From contig CAKQHH010000006.1 of the NCBI GenBank assembly GCA_934234035.1, positions 1-64,000 of the forward strand: DNA of 64,000 nt, given 5' to 3'. The stretch comes from an uncultured Clostridia bacterium (GTDB lineage Bacteria; Bacillota; Clostridia; Peptostreptococcales; Anaerovoracaceae). Both the position numbers and the translations under genes were made by a program. Below are positions 25,775 through 34,467 of the stretch, one piece after another. The notes under the pieces were generated by a model. The model was not told the DNA's origin, did not search any database, and saw only the letters and a program-made list of their open reading frames with translations. How positions within the stretch are numbered: the first letter of the stretch is position 1; each line of letters opens with the position of its first letter.

Positions 25775-27043
25775 TCACTTTTCCGATTCTTCTTCGCCCC
25801 GTCGGCTCAATCCCAGATCGTTTCCCAGACTATGGGCGTACCCGATGGATTTGGAACCGTATTTCTTTCGAATCGCATCCATGGTGCGTTCGATCTTCTC
25901 TTCCTGCACCGAATTTGAATTCACCGAACTCGAACCGCTCTTCGGTTCCGGCGAAAGCATCTCTGCCATGTCGAAAATCGACACCTGCTCCGGGGCATCT
26001 TCCCTTGCCAAGTAAATCGCAGTCACCGTCAGAAGCCGAATATCCCGATTCATGAACCCCGCCTCCTGAATCAGCTTCAGGGCAATTCGGCGAATGGCCT
26101 GCGCTGTGACGAAGGACCGTTCCACCCGCCGCTGCCGGGAGATTCGCCGAAACTCCGGCGTGGTGATTTCCACTTTCACTCCGTACGCCTTCATCTCATA
26201 CAGTCGAAGGCGCGTACTCACCCAATCGGCAAGCTCCGTTACCGCCAAAGACACATCGTCCTCTCCCCGAATATTGCGCCGGAAGGTCACTCCGTGCCCC
26301 ACGGATTTCACATCATCCCAATCGCCCCAGCGGCGAACCGGCGATGCATCCTCCCCGTTAGCCGAACGGTGAAGATCCTCTCCGTGCACGCCGAAACTTC
26401 GCTTCAGAAAGCCCACATCCGCCTGGGCCAACTCCCCAATCGTGTAGATATGAAGCTTCTTCAGCTTTTCCGCCGTAGCTCTTCCCACGTAGAAAAAATT
26501 GCCCACCGGCTGCGGCCACAGAATCTCCCGGTAGTTCTCCCGCGAAATCACCGTAGTGGCATCCGGCTTTCGGTATTCCGATCCCATCTTCGCAAAAATC
26601 TTGTTATAGGACACGCCCACCGAAAGGGTGAGGCCGTACGTCTCCCGAACCCGATTCCGGATTTGATTCGCAATCTCCTCTGCCGGTCCGAACAGCCGCT
26701 CGCTGCCGGTGACGTCCAGCCAGGATTCATCGATACTGTAGGGCTCCACCAAATCCGTATAGGAACGATAGATCTCATTGATTTTCTTGCTGTAAAAAGA
26801 ATATTTCTCGTGGTGCGGCGGCAGAAAGGTCAGCCCCGGGCATTTCCGCAGCGCCTGCTGAATCGTCTCCGCCGTGGTGACGCCGAATTTTTTGGCCGCC
26901 TCATTTTTGGCCAGCACAATACCGTGACGATTCTCCGGATTTCCCGCTACCGCCACCGGTACGTCCCGCAGCTCCGGATGTTCCAGAAGCTCTACGGATG
27001 CGTAGAAACTATTCATATCGCAGTGGAGAATCTTTCGGTCCAT
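25775..27043 (-). CDS. dinB: DNA polymerase IV (Y family)
   Basis: Error-prone translesion polymerase. The N-terminal motif ILHCDMNSFYASVE carries the first catalytic Asp, and YSIDESWLDVTG the Asp-Glu pair. A helix-hairpin-helix thumb and the little-finger domain follow, ending with the variable tail. Length is 422 residues. A near-C-terminal sequence such as QVSIFDMAE resembles a beta-clamp binding motif. The start ATG has a weak ribosome site and overlaps the region of the upstream flavodoxin stop. It is the last gene of the dnaE-pfkA-flavodoxin-dinB series. Confidence 0.94.
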   Translation of the reverse strand: MDRKILHCDMNSFYASVELLEHPELRDVPVAVAGNPENRHGIVLAKNEAAKKFGVTTAETIQQALRKCPGLTFLPPHHEKYSFYSKKINEIYRSYTDLVEPYSIDESWLDVTGSERLFGPAEEIANQIRNRVRETYGLTLSVGVSYNKIFAKMGSEYRKPDATTVISRENYREILWPQPVGNFFYVGRATAEKLKKLHIYTIGELAQADVGFLKRSFGVHGEDLHRSANGEDASPVRRWGDWDDVKSVGHGVTFRRNIRGEDDVSLAVTELADWVSTRLRLYEMKAYGVKVEITTPEFRRISRQRRVERSFVTAQAIRRIALKLIQEAGFMNRDIRLLTVTAIYLAREDAPEQVSIFDMAEMLSPEPKSGSSSVNSNSVQEEKIERTMDAIRKKYGSKSIGYAHSLGNDLGLSRRGEEESEK

Positions 27044-27049
27044 TGTGCT

Positions 27050-27595
27050 CTACCGGTTTTGAATCCGATGGGCCGCGTTCAGAATCGGGTCGATATACTT
27101 TCGGTCCACCAGGTCCACCCCTTCTTCAATATTTCGTATCATCTTCATGGCTGCGCCGCCATCCTCTGCCGTCTGTCCGGACTTCAGCACTTTTTTGGCA
27201 ACCGCCATCAGCATCCGATCCAGGCCCTTTACCTGCGCCGGATCGTACCGTCCCGGGCAGAAAAACAGCTGCATCCGATCCATATTCTCCCGACCGTCGA
27301 AATTGATTTCACAGATCTGAAGGTAATTCTGCGGATTGTATTCCGAAACCCCGGTCACGAAGAGAATCGTGTGATCCTTCGAACCTTCCAAATAGGGCTC
27401 AATTTTATCGAAATCCACGATGCCGCTGCCCCGCAGCCAGGAACCGTAGATAATCAAATCGTATTCCGGAATGGTCTCTCTATCAAAATCCTTCAATGCT
27501 GCGCATTCGCACTCCAAAGACTGTGCAATCCATTCCGCATACTGCCGAGTTGAGCCCCGCTTGGAGGTATATAGTACAATCGCTTTTTTGTTCAT
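27050..27595 (-). CDS. Flavodoxin-domain protein
   Basis: A 181-residue cytoplasmic protein of the flavodoxin-like fold (Flavodoxin_5/HemG-like group). The FMN phosphate-binding loop is visible at the N-terminus as LYTSKRGSTRQYAEW, and LIIYGSWLRGSG and LFVTGVSEYNP follow the expected strands. It probably binds FMN and carries electrons or reduces a substrate, but the partner is unknown; haem synthesis genes are not nearby, so a protoporphyrinogen oxidase role is unsupported. AGGAG precedes ATG 27595. It sits between pfkA and dinB. Confidence 0.82.
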   Translation of the reverse strand: MNKKAIVLYTSKRGSTRQYAEWIAQSLECECAALKDFDRETIPEYDLIIYGSWLRGSGIVDFDKIEPYLEGSKDHTILFVTGVSEYNPQNYLQICEINFDGRENMDRMQLFFCPGRYDPAQVKGLDRMLMAVAKKVLKSGQTAEDGGAAMKMIRNIEEGVDLVDRKYIDPILNAAHRIQNR

Positions 27596-27621
27596 TCTCG
27601 CATTCTCCTATCGGATGCCGC

Positions 27622-28584
27622 CTACTGGCTGAGTACATCCACGTATTCGTACAGGTGACGGTCGAAATCCTGGGATTCCGCCAACGCTTCTTCCAGATTA
27701 AAGCCCAGCACTTTTCCGTCCACCAGTCCGATTGCTTTGTTCATCAATCCCGCATCCAGAAGCTCGATGGCCTTGTCTCCGCAGCGGGTGGCCAGCATCC
27801 GATCCTGAAGGGTCGGCGATCCGCCTCGCTGGAGATATGACAGCACCACCAGACGCACGGAACGCCCCGTACGTTCGGAAATTTCTTTTACCAGCTCCTG
27901 GGAATCCATCGGATATCCCTCTGCCTTGATGATAATGCTGTGCTGCTTCCCCTGATTGCAGCCTTCAATAATCTTCCGGCAGACGGAATTCACATCCCGG
28001 TCCACCTCCGGAAGGAGCACCGCTTCCGCACCGCCGGCGATTCCGGCGTACAGCGCGATGTCGCCGCAGTGACGGCCCATAACCTCCACCACGGTGGTTC
28101 GTTCGTGGGACGAAGAAGTGTCCCGAATCCGAGTGATGGCATCCAGCACCGTGTTCACCGCGGTATCGAAGCCGATGGTGCTTTCCGTATATCCCAGATC
28201 GTTGTCGATGGTTCCCGGAATGCACATCACGTTCACGCCCAGGCGTGACAGCTCCAAGGCGCCGGCAAAAGAACCGTTTCCGCCGACCACAACAACGGCA
28301 TCCAACCCGAAGGTTTCAATGGTGGTCACGGCTTTCCGACGTCCTGCCTCCGTCATAAAACGCTCGCTGCGGGCGGTTTTCAGCATGGTGCCGCCCCGCT
28401 GAAGGATGTCCCCCACGGCGCGGCGGTCCAACTCTTCCAGTTCGCCGTCTATCAGGCCCTCATATCCCCGATAGATTCCGTACACCTTCATTCCGCGAGC
28501 GATGCCGAAACGCACCACCGCCCGAACCGCTGCATTCATTCCCGGCGAATCTCCGCCGCTGGTCAGTATTCCAATTTTCATCAT
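27622..28584 (-). CDS. pfkA: 6-phosphofructokinase
   Basis: Phosphorylates fructose 6-phosphate with ATP, the committed step of glycolysis. The 320-residue bacterial allosteric type shows ATP-binding LTSGGDSPGMNAAVRAVV, GGNGSFAGA and the catalytic PGTIDNDLGYTESTIGFDTA. Gly in GGNGS (rather than Asp) is typical for ATP-dependent enzymes. GGGG precedes the ATG. It follows dnaE by 20 bases, an arrangement seen in other Firmicutes. Confidence 0.96.
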   Translation of the reverse strand: MMKIGILTSGGDSPGMNAAVRAVVRFGIARGMKVYGIYRGYEGLIDGELEELDRRAVGDILQRGGTMLKTARSERFMTEAGRRKAVTTIETFGLDAVVVVGGNGSFAGALELSRLGVNVMCIPGTIDNDLGYTESTIGFDTAVNTVLDAITRIRDTSSSHERTTVVEVMGRHCGDIALYAGIAGGAEAVLLPEVDRDVNSVCRKIIEGCNQGKQHSIIIKAEGYPMDSQELVKEISERTGRSVRLVVLSYLQRGGSPTLQDRMLATRCGDKAIELLDAGLMNKAIGLVDGKVLGFNLEEALAESQDFDRHLYEYVDVLSQ

Positions 28585-28604
28585 CTTTTGTCCCCTTTCG
28601 TTTT

Positions 28605-31600
28605 TTAACCCTTTACATTATCGTTTCCCAGCAGATCCTTCAGACGGCGCTCCAGCTTCTCGCTAAAGTCCACCCGATACTGACTGCTGGTTTTCACATT
28701 CCTTCCTCCCGGAAGGAATACCATTACGTCTCTATCCCCCGGATATTCTTTCAGAATACCCATGATTTCTTCCAACACCAGATTCCGGCTTCCCAGCCGT
28801 TCCACGTATTCCGGCGGAACCCGAAGCTTCACCAGGTTAGCGACATCCTCCGTCGGCCTTCCGGACGGATTCGGATTCTGTCTGCCCGCCGGATTCGGTC
28901 TGCCGGGGCGGAAATTTCCCCGCCGGCGGAATTCCTGAATCTGATGGATATCCGCCAGGTTATCCACCAGAACCTCCGGTGCGGAATCCTCTTTAATGGA
29001 CAGCTTGCCGGAAATTGCCACAATCTGATCGGTCTGCACCAGATGTCGGAATTTTTCATAGGCGGACGGAAAGATAATTCCATCCATAATGCCGCTGAAA
29101 TCCTCGAACTGAATTCGGGCCATCTCCTGGGCTTTCCGCGTAATCATGGTTTTCACCGATACCAGCATTCCGGCCATTATCACGCGGTCTCCGTCTCGAT
29201 ACCGTCCGTAGGCGGACTCCATGCCCGGCATGTTCTCGGACATGCCATCCATATCCATCGAAGACACTTCCAGAATCTCCGACACGGAAGCGGTGGTGTT
29301 TTTTTCAATCAGCTCCCGGTAATCATCCAGCGGATGGCCGGAAAGGTAGACCCCCAGCATTTCCTTTTCCATGGACAACAGCTGGTCCTTCTCGAAATTG
29401 GCGATCTTCGGCAGCTCCGGCGTGGTGCGAACCTCCTCGATTAAACTTTCGTCCAGCTGGAAAAAAGAAATCTGATTCTGCCCGGAATTCCGCGCCCGCT
29501 TCTGCGCCCGCGAAACCGCATCGTCGCACACCGCAATCATCACCGCCCGGTTCGGATTGATTTCATCTAAAGCGCCGGCTTTAATCAGGGATTCCACGGC
29601 TTTTCGATTCAGCTCCTTGGCATCCAGGCCGTCTACGAAATCGTAAATATCCGCCGGGTCCGGATTGTCCTTCCGGGCATCGATAATCGCCCCTACGATT
29701 CCGGTACCCACGTTCTTGATTCCCGCCAGACCGTACCGAATCCGGTCTCCTTCCACGGAGAATTTCTCTTCGCTTCGAAGAACCGACGGCGGAAGCACCT
29801 CGATTCCCATTTCGTTGCAGTTTCGAATGTATGCGGAAATATGACCCGGCTGCCCCATCACGCTGGACATCAGCGCCGCCATAAATTCCTTCGGATAGTG
29901 GCATTTCAGATATGCCGTCTCGTAAGAAACCACCGCATATGCCGCCGCATGGGATTTGTTGAAGGCGTACTGGGCGAAGCTGACCATATCCTCGAAGATG
30001 GTCTCCGCCGCCTCCTTGGAAATTCCGTTGGCCACACAGCCGGCAATCTCCACGGAACCGTCCTCCGCCTTCTTTCCGTTGATAAAATATTCCTTCTCCT
30101 CCAGCATCACCGCCATTTTCTTTTTGCTCATGGCACGGCGCACCAGGTCCGACCGCCCGTAGGAGTACCCGCCCAGGTCTCGTACAATCTGCATTACCTG
30201 CTCCTGGTACACCAGGCAGCCGTAGGTAACCCCCAGAATCGGCTCCAAATGCGGATCCACATACTGAATCTGCTCCGGATGCTTCTTATTTTCAATGTAT
30301 TTCGGGATGGAATCCATCGGGCCCGGCCGATACAGGGAGATTCCCGCGACGATATCTTCAAAGCAGGTGGGCTTCAGATTCTTCATGAAATCCGTCATTC
30401 CGCCGCTTTCCAGCTGAAAAACACCCTCCGTATTGCCTTCTGCAATCATTTCATAGGTGGCCGCATCGTTGTAATCCATTGTGGAAAAATCAATTTCGAT
30501 TCCCCGATTCTCCCGAATCAAGTCCAAGGCATTTCGAAGCAGCGTAAGATTTCGCAGCCCCAAAAAATCCATTTTTAACAGTCCCAGTTCCTCAATCGTG
30601 GTCATGTTGAACTGGGTCGCCGGCCCCTTATCCGATGAATACAGCGGAACGTATTCATCCAGTGGAAGCTTACTGATTACCACGCCCGCCGCATGGGTGG
30701 ACGCATGTCTCGGCAGACCTTCCACCGCCATGGACATGTCCAAAATATCCCGGACCAAAGGCTCTGTATCGTACCGCTCCCGAAGGCTGTGGTTGATTTC
30801 CAGCGCCTTGGAAATGGTCATTCCCAGCTCATTCGGAATGGCCTTGGCGATGGCATCCCCATCGGCATAGGAAGCGTCCAGCACCCGGGCCACGTCCCGC
30901 ACCGCCGCTTTTGCTTTTAGCGTACCGAAGGTGATAATCTGCGAAACCTTGTCCTTCCCGTACTTTCGCACCACATAATCGATGACGTCCTGACGGTGTT
31001 CGATACAGAAGTCCACGTCGATATCCGGCATGCTCACCCGCTCCGGATTCAGGAACCGCTCAAAAATCAAATTATACTTAATCGGGTCGATTTCCGTGAT
31101 GTGCAAGGTATACGCCACAATACTGCCGGCGGCGGAACCTCTTCCCGGCCCAACGGCAATGTCGTGGGTCTTTGCGTAGTGAATGAAATCCCATACAATC
31201 AAGAAGTACTCCACGTACCCCATGGTCTCGATTACGTTCAGCTCACTCTCCAGACGGATTCGATAGCTGTTGTCCTCCTCCATGGCCGCATCGCCGTATC
31301 GCTCCCGCAGCCCATCGTAACAGAGCTTCCGCAGGTACCCATCGTTGGTCAAACCCTCCGGCGGAATAAATTCCGGCAGGTGATATTCCCCAAAAGTAAA
31401 TTCCACCTCGCATCGGTCCGCGATTTCCTGGGTGATTTCCAGGTATTCCGGGTGTCCCGGAAAAAGTTCCTGCATTTCCGCCTCGGACTTCAGATAGAAC
31501 TCGTCGTTCTCGAATTTCATCCGGTTGGTGTCGTTCACCTTCGAACCGGTTTGAATGCACATCAGCACATCTTGCGCCTTCGCATCTTCTTTTCTTATAT

Positions 31601-32222
31601 AGTGGGCATCGTTGGTGGCCGCCAGCGGAATATTCAAATCCTGAGAAAGGCGTTCCAGTCCGGCAATCACCGGCCGGTCCTCCGTCAGAAAATGGTTCTG
31701 AATCTCCAAAAAGAAATTGCCCTTTCCAAAAATCTGCTCCAATTCCATGGCTTCCCGCCGCGCCCCATTGTAATCGTTTCGCATCAGCATCCGCTGCACA
31801 TTTCCCGCCAAACAGCCGGAAAGGCAGATGATTCCTTCGCTGTGCTCCCGGAGCACGTTTTTGTCCACCCTTGGCTTAAAATAAAAACCATCCACATACC
31901 CTGCGGATACTATTTTTACCAGATTCCCGTACCCCTTCTGATTCTCTGCCAATAAAATCAGATGACCGCTCATCCGATCTTTCTCCGGATCTCGGTCATT
32001 TATCGTGCGGGCCGCAGTGTACACCTCACACCCGATAATGGGCTTGATATCCTGCTTTTTGCATTCCTTGTAGAAGTCAATAATCCCGAACATGGCCCCG
32101 TGATCCGTTATGGCCAGGGAATTCATTCCCAATTCCTTGGCGTAGGCGGGGAGTTCCCGAATTCGAGATAATCCGTCCAAAAGGCTGTATTCAGTATGTA
32201 CGTGAAGATGCGTAAAAGCCAA
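28605..32222 (-). CDS. dnaE: DNA polymerase III alpha subunit
   Basis: Replicative polymerase of the DnaE1 type, about 1,205 residues. It has an N-terminal PHP domain (FTHLHVHTEYSLLDG, LAITDHGAMFG) and palm motifs VGPGRGSAAGSIVAY and PDIDVDFCIEHRQDV (catalytic aspartates, roughly residue 400). The fingers and tandem HhH region and a C-terminal OB domain follow. Near the end is a Pro/Arg/Asn-rich linker (about residues 1095-1120) that looks unstructured. I place the start at TTG 32222, giving the usual N-terminus before FTHLHVH and eight bases after GGAG; the GTG at 32231 has no room for a ribosome site. It leads the dnaE-pfkA-flavodoxin-dinB unit. Confidence 0.95.
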   Translation of the reverse strand: MAFTHLHVHTEYSLLDGLSRIRELPAYAKELGMNSLAITDHGAMFGIIDFYKECKKQDIKPIIGCEVYTAARTINDRDPEKDRMSGHLILLAENQKGYGNLVKIVSAGYVDGFYFKPRVDKNVLREHSEGIICLSGCLAGNVQRMLMRNDYNGARREAMELEQIFGKGNFFLEIQNHFLTEDRPVIAGLERLSQDLNIPLAATNDAHYIRKEDAKAQDVLMCIQTGSKVNDTNRMKFENDEFYLKSEAEMQELFPGHPEYLEITQEIADRCEVEFTFGEYHLPEFIPPEGLTNDGYLRKLCYDGLRERYGDAAMEEDNSYRIRLESELNVIETMGYVEYFLIVWDFIHYAKTHDIAVGPGRGSAAGSIVAYTLHITEIDPIKYNLIFERFLNPERVSMPDIDVDFCIEHRQDVIDYVVRKYGKDKVSQIITFGTLKAKAAVRDVARVLDASYADGDAIAKAIPNELGMTISKALEINHSLRERYDTEPLVRDILDMSMAVEGLPRHASTHAAGVVISKLPLDEYVPLYSSDKGPATQFNMTTIEELGLLKMDFLGLRNLTLLRNALDLIRENRGIEIDFSTMDYNDAATYEMIAEGNTEGVFQLESGGMTDFMKNLKPTCFEDIVAGISLYRPGPMDSIPKYIENKKHPEQIQYVDPHLEPILGVTYGCLVYQEQVMQIVRDLGGYSYGRSDLVRRAMSKKKMAVMLEEKEYFINGKKAEDGSVEIAGCVANGISKEAAETIFEDMVSFAQYAFNKSHAAAYAVVSYETAYLKCHYPKEFMAALMSSVMGQPGHISAYIRNCNEMGIEVLPPSVLRSEEKFSVEGDRIRYGLAGIKNVGTGIVGAIIDARKDNPDPADIYDFVDGLDAKELNRKAVESLIKAGALDEINPNRAVMIAVCDDAVSRAQKRARNSGQNQISFFQLDESLIEEVRTTPELPKIANFEKDQLLSMEKEMLGVYLSGHPLDDYRELIEKNTTASVSEILEVSSMDMDGMSENMPGMESAYGRYRDGDRVIMAGMLVSVKTMITRKAQEMARIQFEDFSGIMDGIIFPSAYEKFRHLVQTDQIVAISGKLSIKEDSAPEVLVDNLADIHQIQEFRRRGNFRPGRPNPAGRQNPNPSGRPTEDVANLVKLRVPPEYVERLGSRNLVLEEIMGILKEYPGDRDVMVFLPGGRNVKTSSQYRVDFSEKLERRLKDLLGNDNVKG

Positions 32223-32252
32223 TGTGGTCACTCCATTCTGTTTCTGTCGAGC

Positions 32253-32346
32253 AAAAAGGGGCGCTGCCCTTTTTCCGTTTATATGTATACAGAATTAATT
32301 ATATCACATATTACATGGATATTTTTCTGTAGTCTAAAAAATATCC
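32253..32346 (-). promoter_or_regulatory. dnaE promoter region with leader hairpin and inverted repeat
   Basis: Minus strand: an extended -10 TGATATAAT (TATAAT at 32298-32303), with no good -35. A perfect 10-bp inverted repeat (32317-32326 with 32337-32346) covers the -35 position. The leader contains a terminator-like hairpin (32253-32274, AAAAAGGG/CCCTTTTT) between the promoter and dnaE. Confidence 0.6.
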
Positions 32347-32590
32347 GTTTCAAATGCAAGCCATTCGTTTTTTCTATGATAACCTTTCACCTTTAAAATT
32401 GTTTTTGAATTAGTACAATCTCACACGGATAATCACACGTCCGGAAAGGGTTCTTTTTCAAAGGCTAGAAAAATCTTTTATTTCCTTTAATTTTTGTCGC
32501 GAATTGAAAACAATAATTCGTTTGAATGTAAATACTGTGTGAAGTAAATTGATGGTTTTTCTCACATGGACGTCATTTTTCGCTTGTCAA
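32347..32590. other. AT-rich intergenic stretch
   Basis: This lies between the divergent dnaE and permease promoters. I find no ORF with a ribosome site, no RNA gene and no strong repeat. Confidence 0.6.
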
Positions 32591-32622
32591 CAATTTGACA
32601 TTTCAAATTGTGCTGATATAAT
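32591..32622 (+). promoter_or_regulatory. Permease promoter with overlapping palindrome
   Basis: TTGACA (32595-32600) and TATAAT (32617-32622) are both consensus, with a 16-base spacer. The palindrome CAATTTGA-CATT-TCAAATTG (32591-32610) covers the -35 box and would be a good repressor site. The ~90-base leader contains a hairpin (about 32628-32666). Confidence 0.82.
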
Positions 32623-32719
32623 CACAGTATCAGCAGGGTTACATCGGGGTTAACCTCACTGATAGAGCAATTATATTATTATATTATCACTAGAATTATT
32701 AATTCAAAGGGAGGTAGTT

Positions 32720-33646
32720 ATGTCTCTTTACATTCTGAAAGGACTCTGCGTAATCGGCATTGCTTTGAACGTATTCATGATGTACAAAAAGATGAAAGAA
32801 ATGCGTGCGGTAACCGAACCGGATGAAGTATTCGGACTCACCGGTGAAGAGCTCTGGCAGCAGCAGAAAAAGCATAATGTATTTAACTTCATTGTAGGAG
32901 TTATCATGAACTTCGGTGATACCCTGGGTATCGGATCCTTCGCCGGATCTTCCGCTGCTTTCAAACTTGGTAAATCCGTAGACGATATCAACATTCCTGG
33001 AACACTGAACGTAGGCGACACCGTTCCGGTACTGTGCGAGGCATTCCTGTTCTTCGGATTCGTAGACCTGGATACCCTCACTCTGGTTTCCATGATTGTT
33101 GCTTCCGTACTCGGTTCCATCCTGATGGCCGGCGTAGTATCCAAGCTGGACAGAAAGCACGTTCGTATCGCAATGTTCGTAGGTCTGGCAATTCTCGGAA
33201 CTGTAATGCTGTGCAAAGTACTGGAAGTTGGACCTTTCGGTTCTATCGGTACCGCTCTGAAGCTGACCGGCATTAAGCTGATCATCGCAGTTGTTGTAAA
33301 CTTCGTTCTGGGCGCTCTGATGAGCGTAGGTGTAGGACTGTACGCACCTTGTATGGCTCTCTGCTCCCTGCTGGGACTGAATGTTGGCGCTGCATTCCCG
33401 GTAATGATGGGATCCTGCGCATTCCTGATGGCATTCGGTAACGGCCCTAAGTTCATCAAAGAAGGAAGATACGACATGGCAGCATCTTGGATGCAGGCAC
33501 TCGGCGGAGCTATCGGTGTATTCATCGCTTACAAGTTCGTAAGCTCCATCCCGCTGAAGGTTCTGACCATCATCGTAGTATGCGTAGTATACTTCACCGC
33601 TGCAATGTTCCTGCACGATGCTATCAAGAAGGGATCTGCAGTATAG
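32720..33646 (+). CDS. TauE/SafE (TSUP)-family permease
   Basis: A 308-residue integral membrane protein with about eight hydrophobic segments. The repeated glycine-rich stretches FIVGVIMNFGDTLGIGSFAG and VNFVLGALMSVGVGLYAPCM mark the two halves of the TSUP fold. Family members move small anions (sulfite, sulfonates, carboxylates); the substrate here is not evident. GGGAGG precedes the ATG. Its four arginine codons are only AGA and CGT, the same restricted choice as in the prd genes, whereas nearby housekeeping genes use CGG/CGC/CGA. With a consensus promoter this suggests very high expression. Location beside the proline reductase cluster suggests a role in proline, aminovalerate or selenium/sulfur transport, but that is inference. 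Confidence 0.8.
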   Translation: MSLYILKGLCVIGIALNVFMMYKKMKEMRAVTEPDEVFGLTGEELWQQQKKHNVFNFIVGVIMNFGDTLGIGSFAGSSAAFKLGKSVDDINIPGTLNVGDTVPVLCEAFLFFGFVDLDTLTLVSMIVASVLGSILMAGVVSKLDRKHVRIAMFVGLAILGTVMLCKVLEVGPFGSIGTALKLTGIKLIIAVVVNFVLGALMSVGVGLYAPCMALCSLLGLNVGAAFPVMMGSCAFLMAFGNGPKFIKEGRYDMAASWMQALGGAIGVFIAYKFVSSIPLKVLTIIVVCVVYFTAAMFLHDAIKKGSAV

Positions 33647-33677
33647 ACTACAGAATATTCAGTTATTAAATATTCGT

Positions 33678-33705
33678 AAAGAGAGTGGCAATTGCCACTC
33701 TCTTT
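33678..33705 (+). terminator. Terminator of permease gene
   Basis: Perfect palindrome with arms AAAGAGAGTGGCAA and its complement, followed by T residues; 31 bases after the permease stop. Confidence 0.85.
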
Positions 33706-33787
33706 TAATGTACATTCAATGTAAGAGACTCGTTCTCCACTCCAATCGATATGTCGATGTGATGTTTCCAAACAATGCACTACAAAA

Positions 33788-33805
33788 GGCGGGATGCTTC
33801 CCGCC
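33788..33805 (-). terminator. Terminator of the flavodoxin-like gene
   Basis: Minus strand stem GGCGGGA/TCCCGCC with a 4-base loop followed by TTTT, just downstream of the gene ending at 33817. Confidence 0.82.
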
Positions 33806-33816
33806 CTTCACTTCGT

Positions 33817-34449
33817 CTATTCGTCCTCTTCACTATCCTCCGGCTCATCCTTCCGGTAGGTATTGTTTCGAACCGCCGTAATTTCATCTACTATGTACTC
33901 AATCTTATTCCTGGATACCCCATCGTATCCTTGTACCAAGCGCTTTCCAATCAGTTCTGCATCCTCTTTCTCATACAGCTTTCCAAGGTTCTTCAGACAG
34001 TGCTGAATGTTGTTCATATCTCCTGCCTTTCGCTTCTTCTCGTCCACTGCACCCGGCAGATAATGGAAGCTGTCCCCGAACTGATTCAGCGCATTGTAGG
34101 CGATGATTCGCTTTAAATAAGAATCCGTAGAATCTCCTACTCCTACCCCTACTACGGCGATGTGCTTTCCGGCCATGTTAAAATTTACATAGTTCTGCTG
34201 AAGCAGGTTCAGTTTCTCAATCCGGCCGTCCTTAATCCAGCCGATATAAATTACATTTCGATACAGAGAGGCATAGCCCAAGTGCTTTCGCGTAGCCGGA
34301 ATCATATCGGTATTCAGCGTATTACTGATCCATTCTCCATACTTCAGTGCGCTGCCGTGTTTGCTTTCCACAATCACCAAAGTATCTGCCCGCCTTTCCA
34401 TTCCGGCAGCCGCCCTCCGGGCCTCCGCCTTTCGATTTAAATTCTTCAT
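33817..34449 (-). CDS. Flavodoxin-like protein
   Basis: A 210-residue soluble protein whose core resembles flavodoxin: VIVESKHGSALKYGEWIS fits the FMN-loop pattern, followed by NVIYIGWIKDG and IAVVGVGVGDSTDSY. A basic N-terminal ~20 residues and a very acidic C-terminus (DEPEDSEEDE) lie outside the fold. It is distantly similar in plan to the protein at 27050-27595. The start ATG 34449 has AGGA about 11 bases before; the internal ATG at codon 17 lacks a ribosome site. It follows the NlpC/P60 gene by 18 bases, in the same orientation. The redox partner is unknown; the neighbouring proline reductase makes an electron-transfer link conceivable but unproven. Confidence 0.72.
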   Translation of the reverse strand: MKNLNRKAEARRAAAGMERRADTLVIVESKHGSALKYGEWISNTLNTDMIPATRKHLGYASLYRNVIYIGWIKDGRIEKLNLLQQNYVNFNMAGKHIAVVGVGVGDSTDSYLKRIIAYNALNQFGDSFHYLPGAVDEKKRKAGDMNNIQHCLKNLGKLYEKEDAELIGKRLVQGYDGVSRNKIEYIVDEITAVRNNTYRKDEPEDSEEDE

Positions 34450-34467
34450 TCGCTTATCTTTCCTCTC

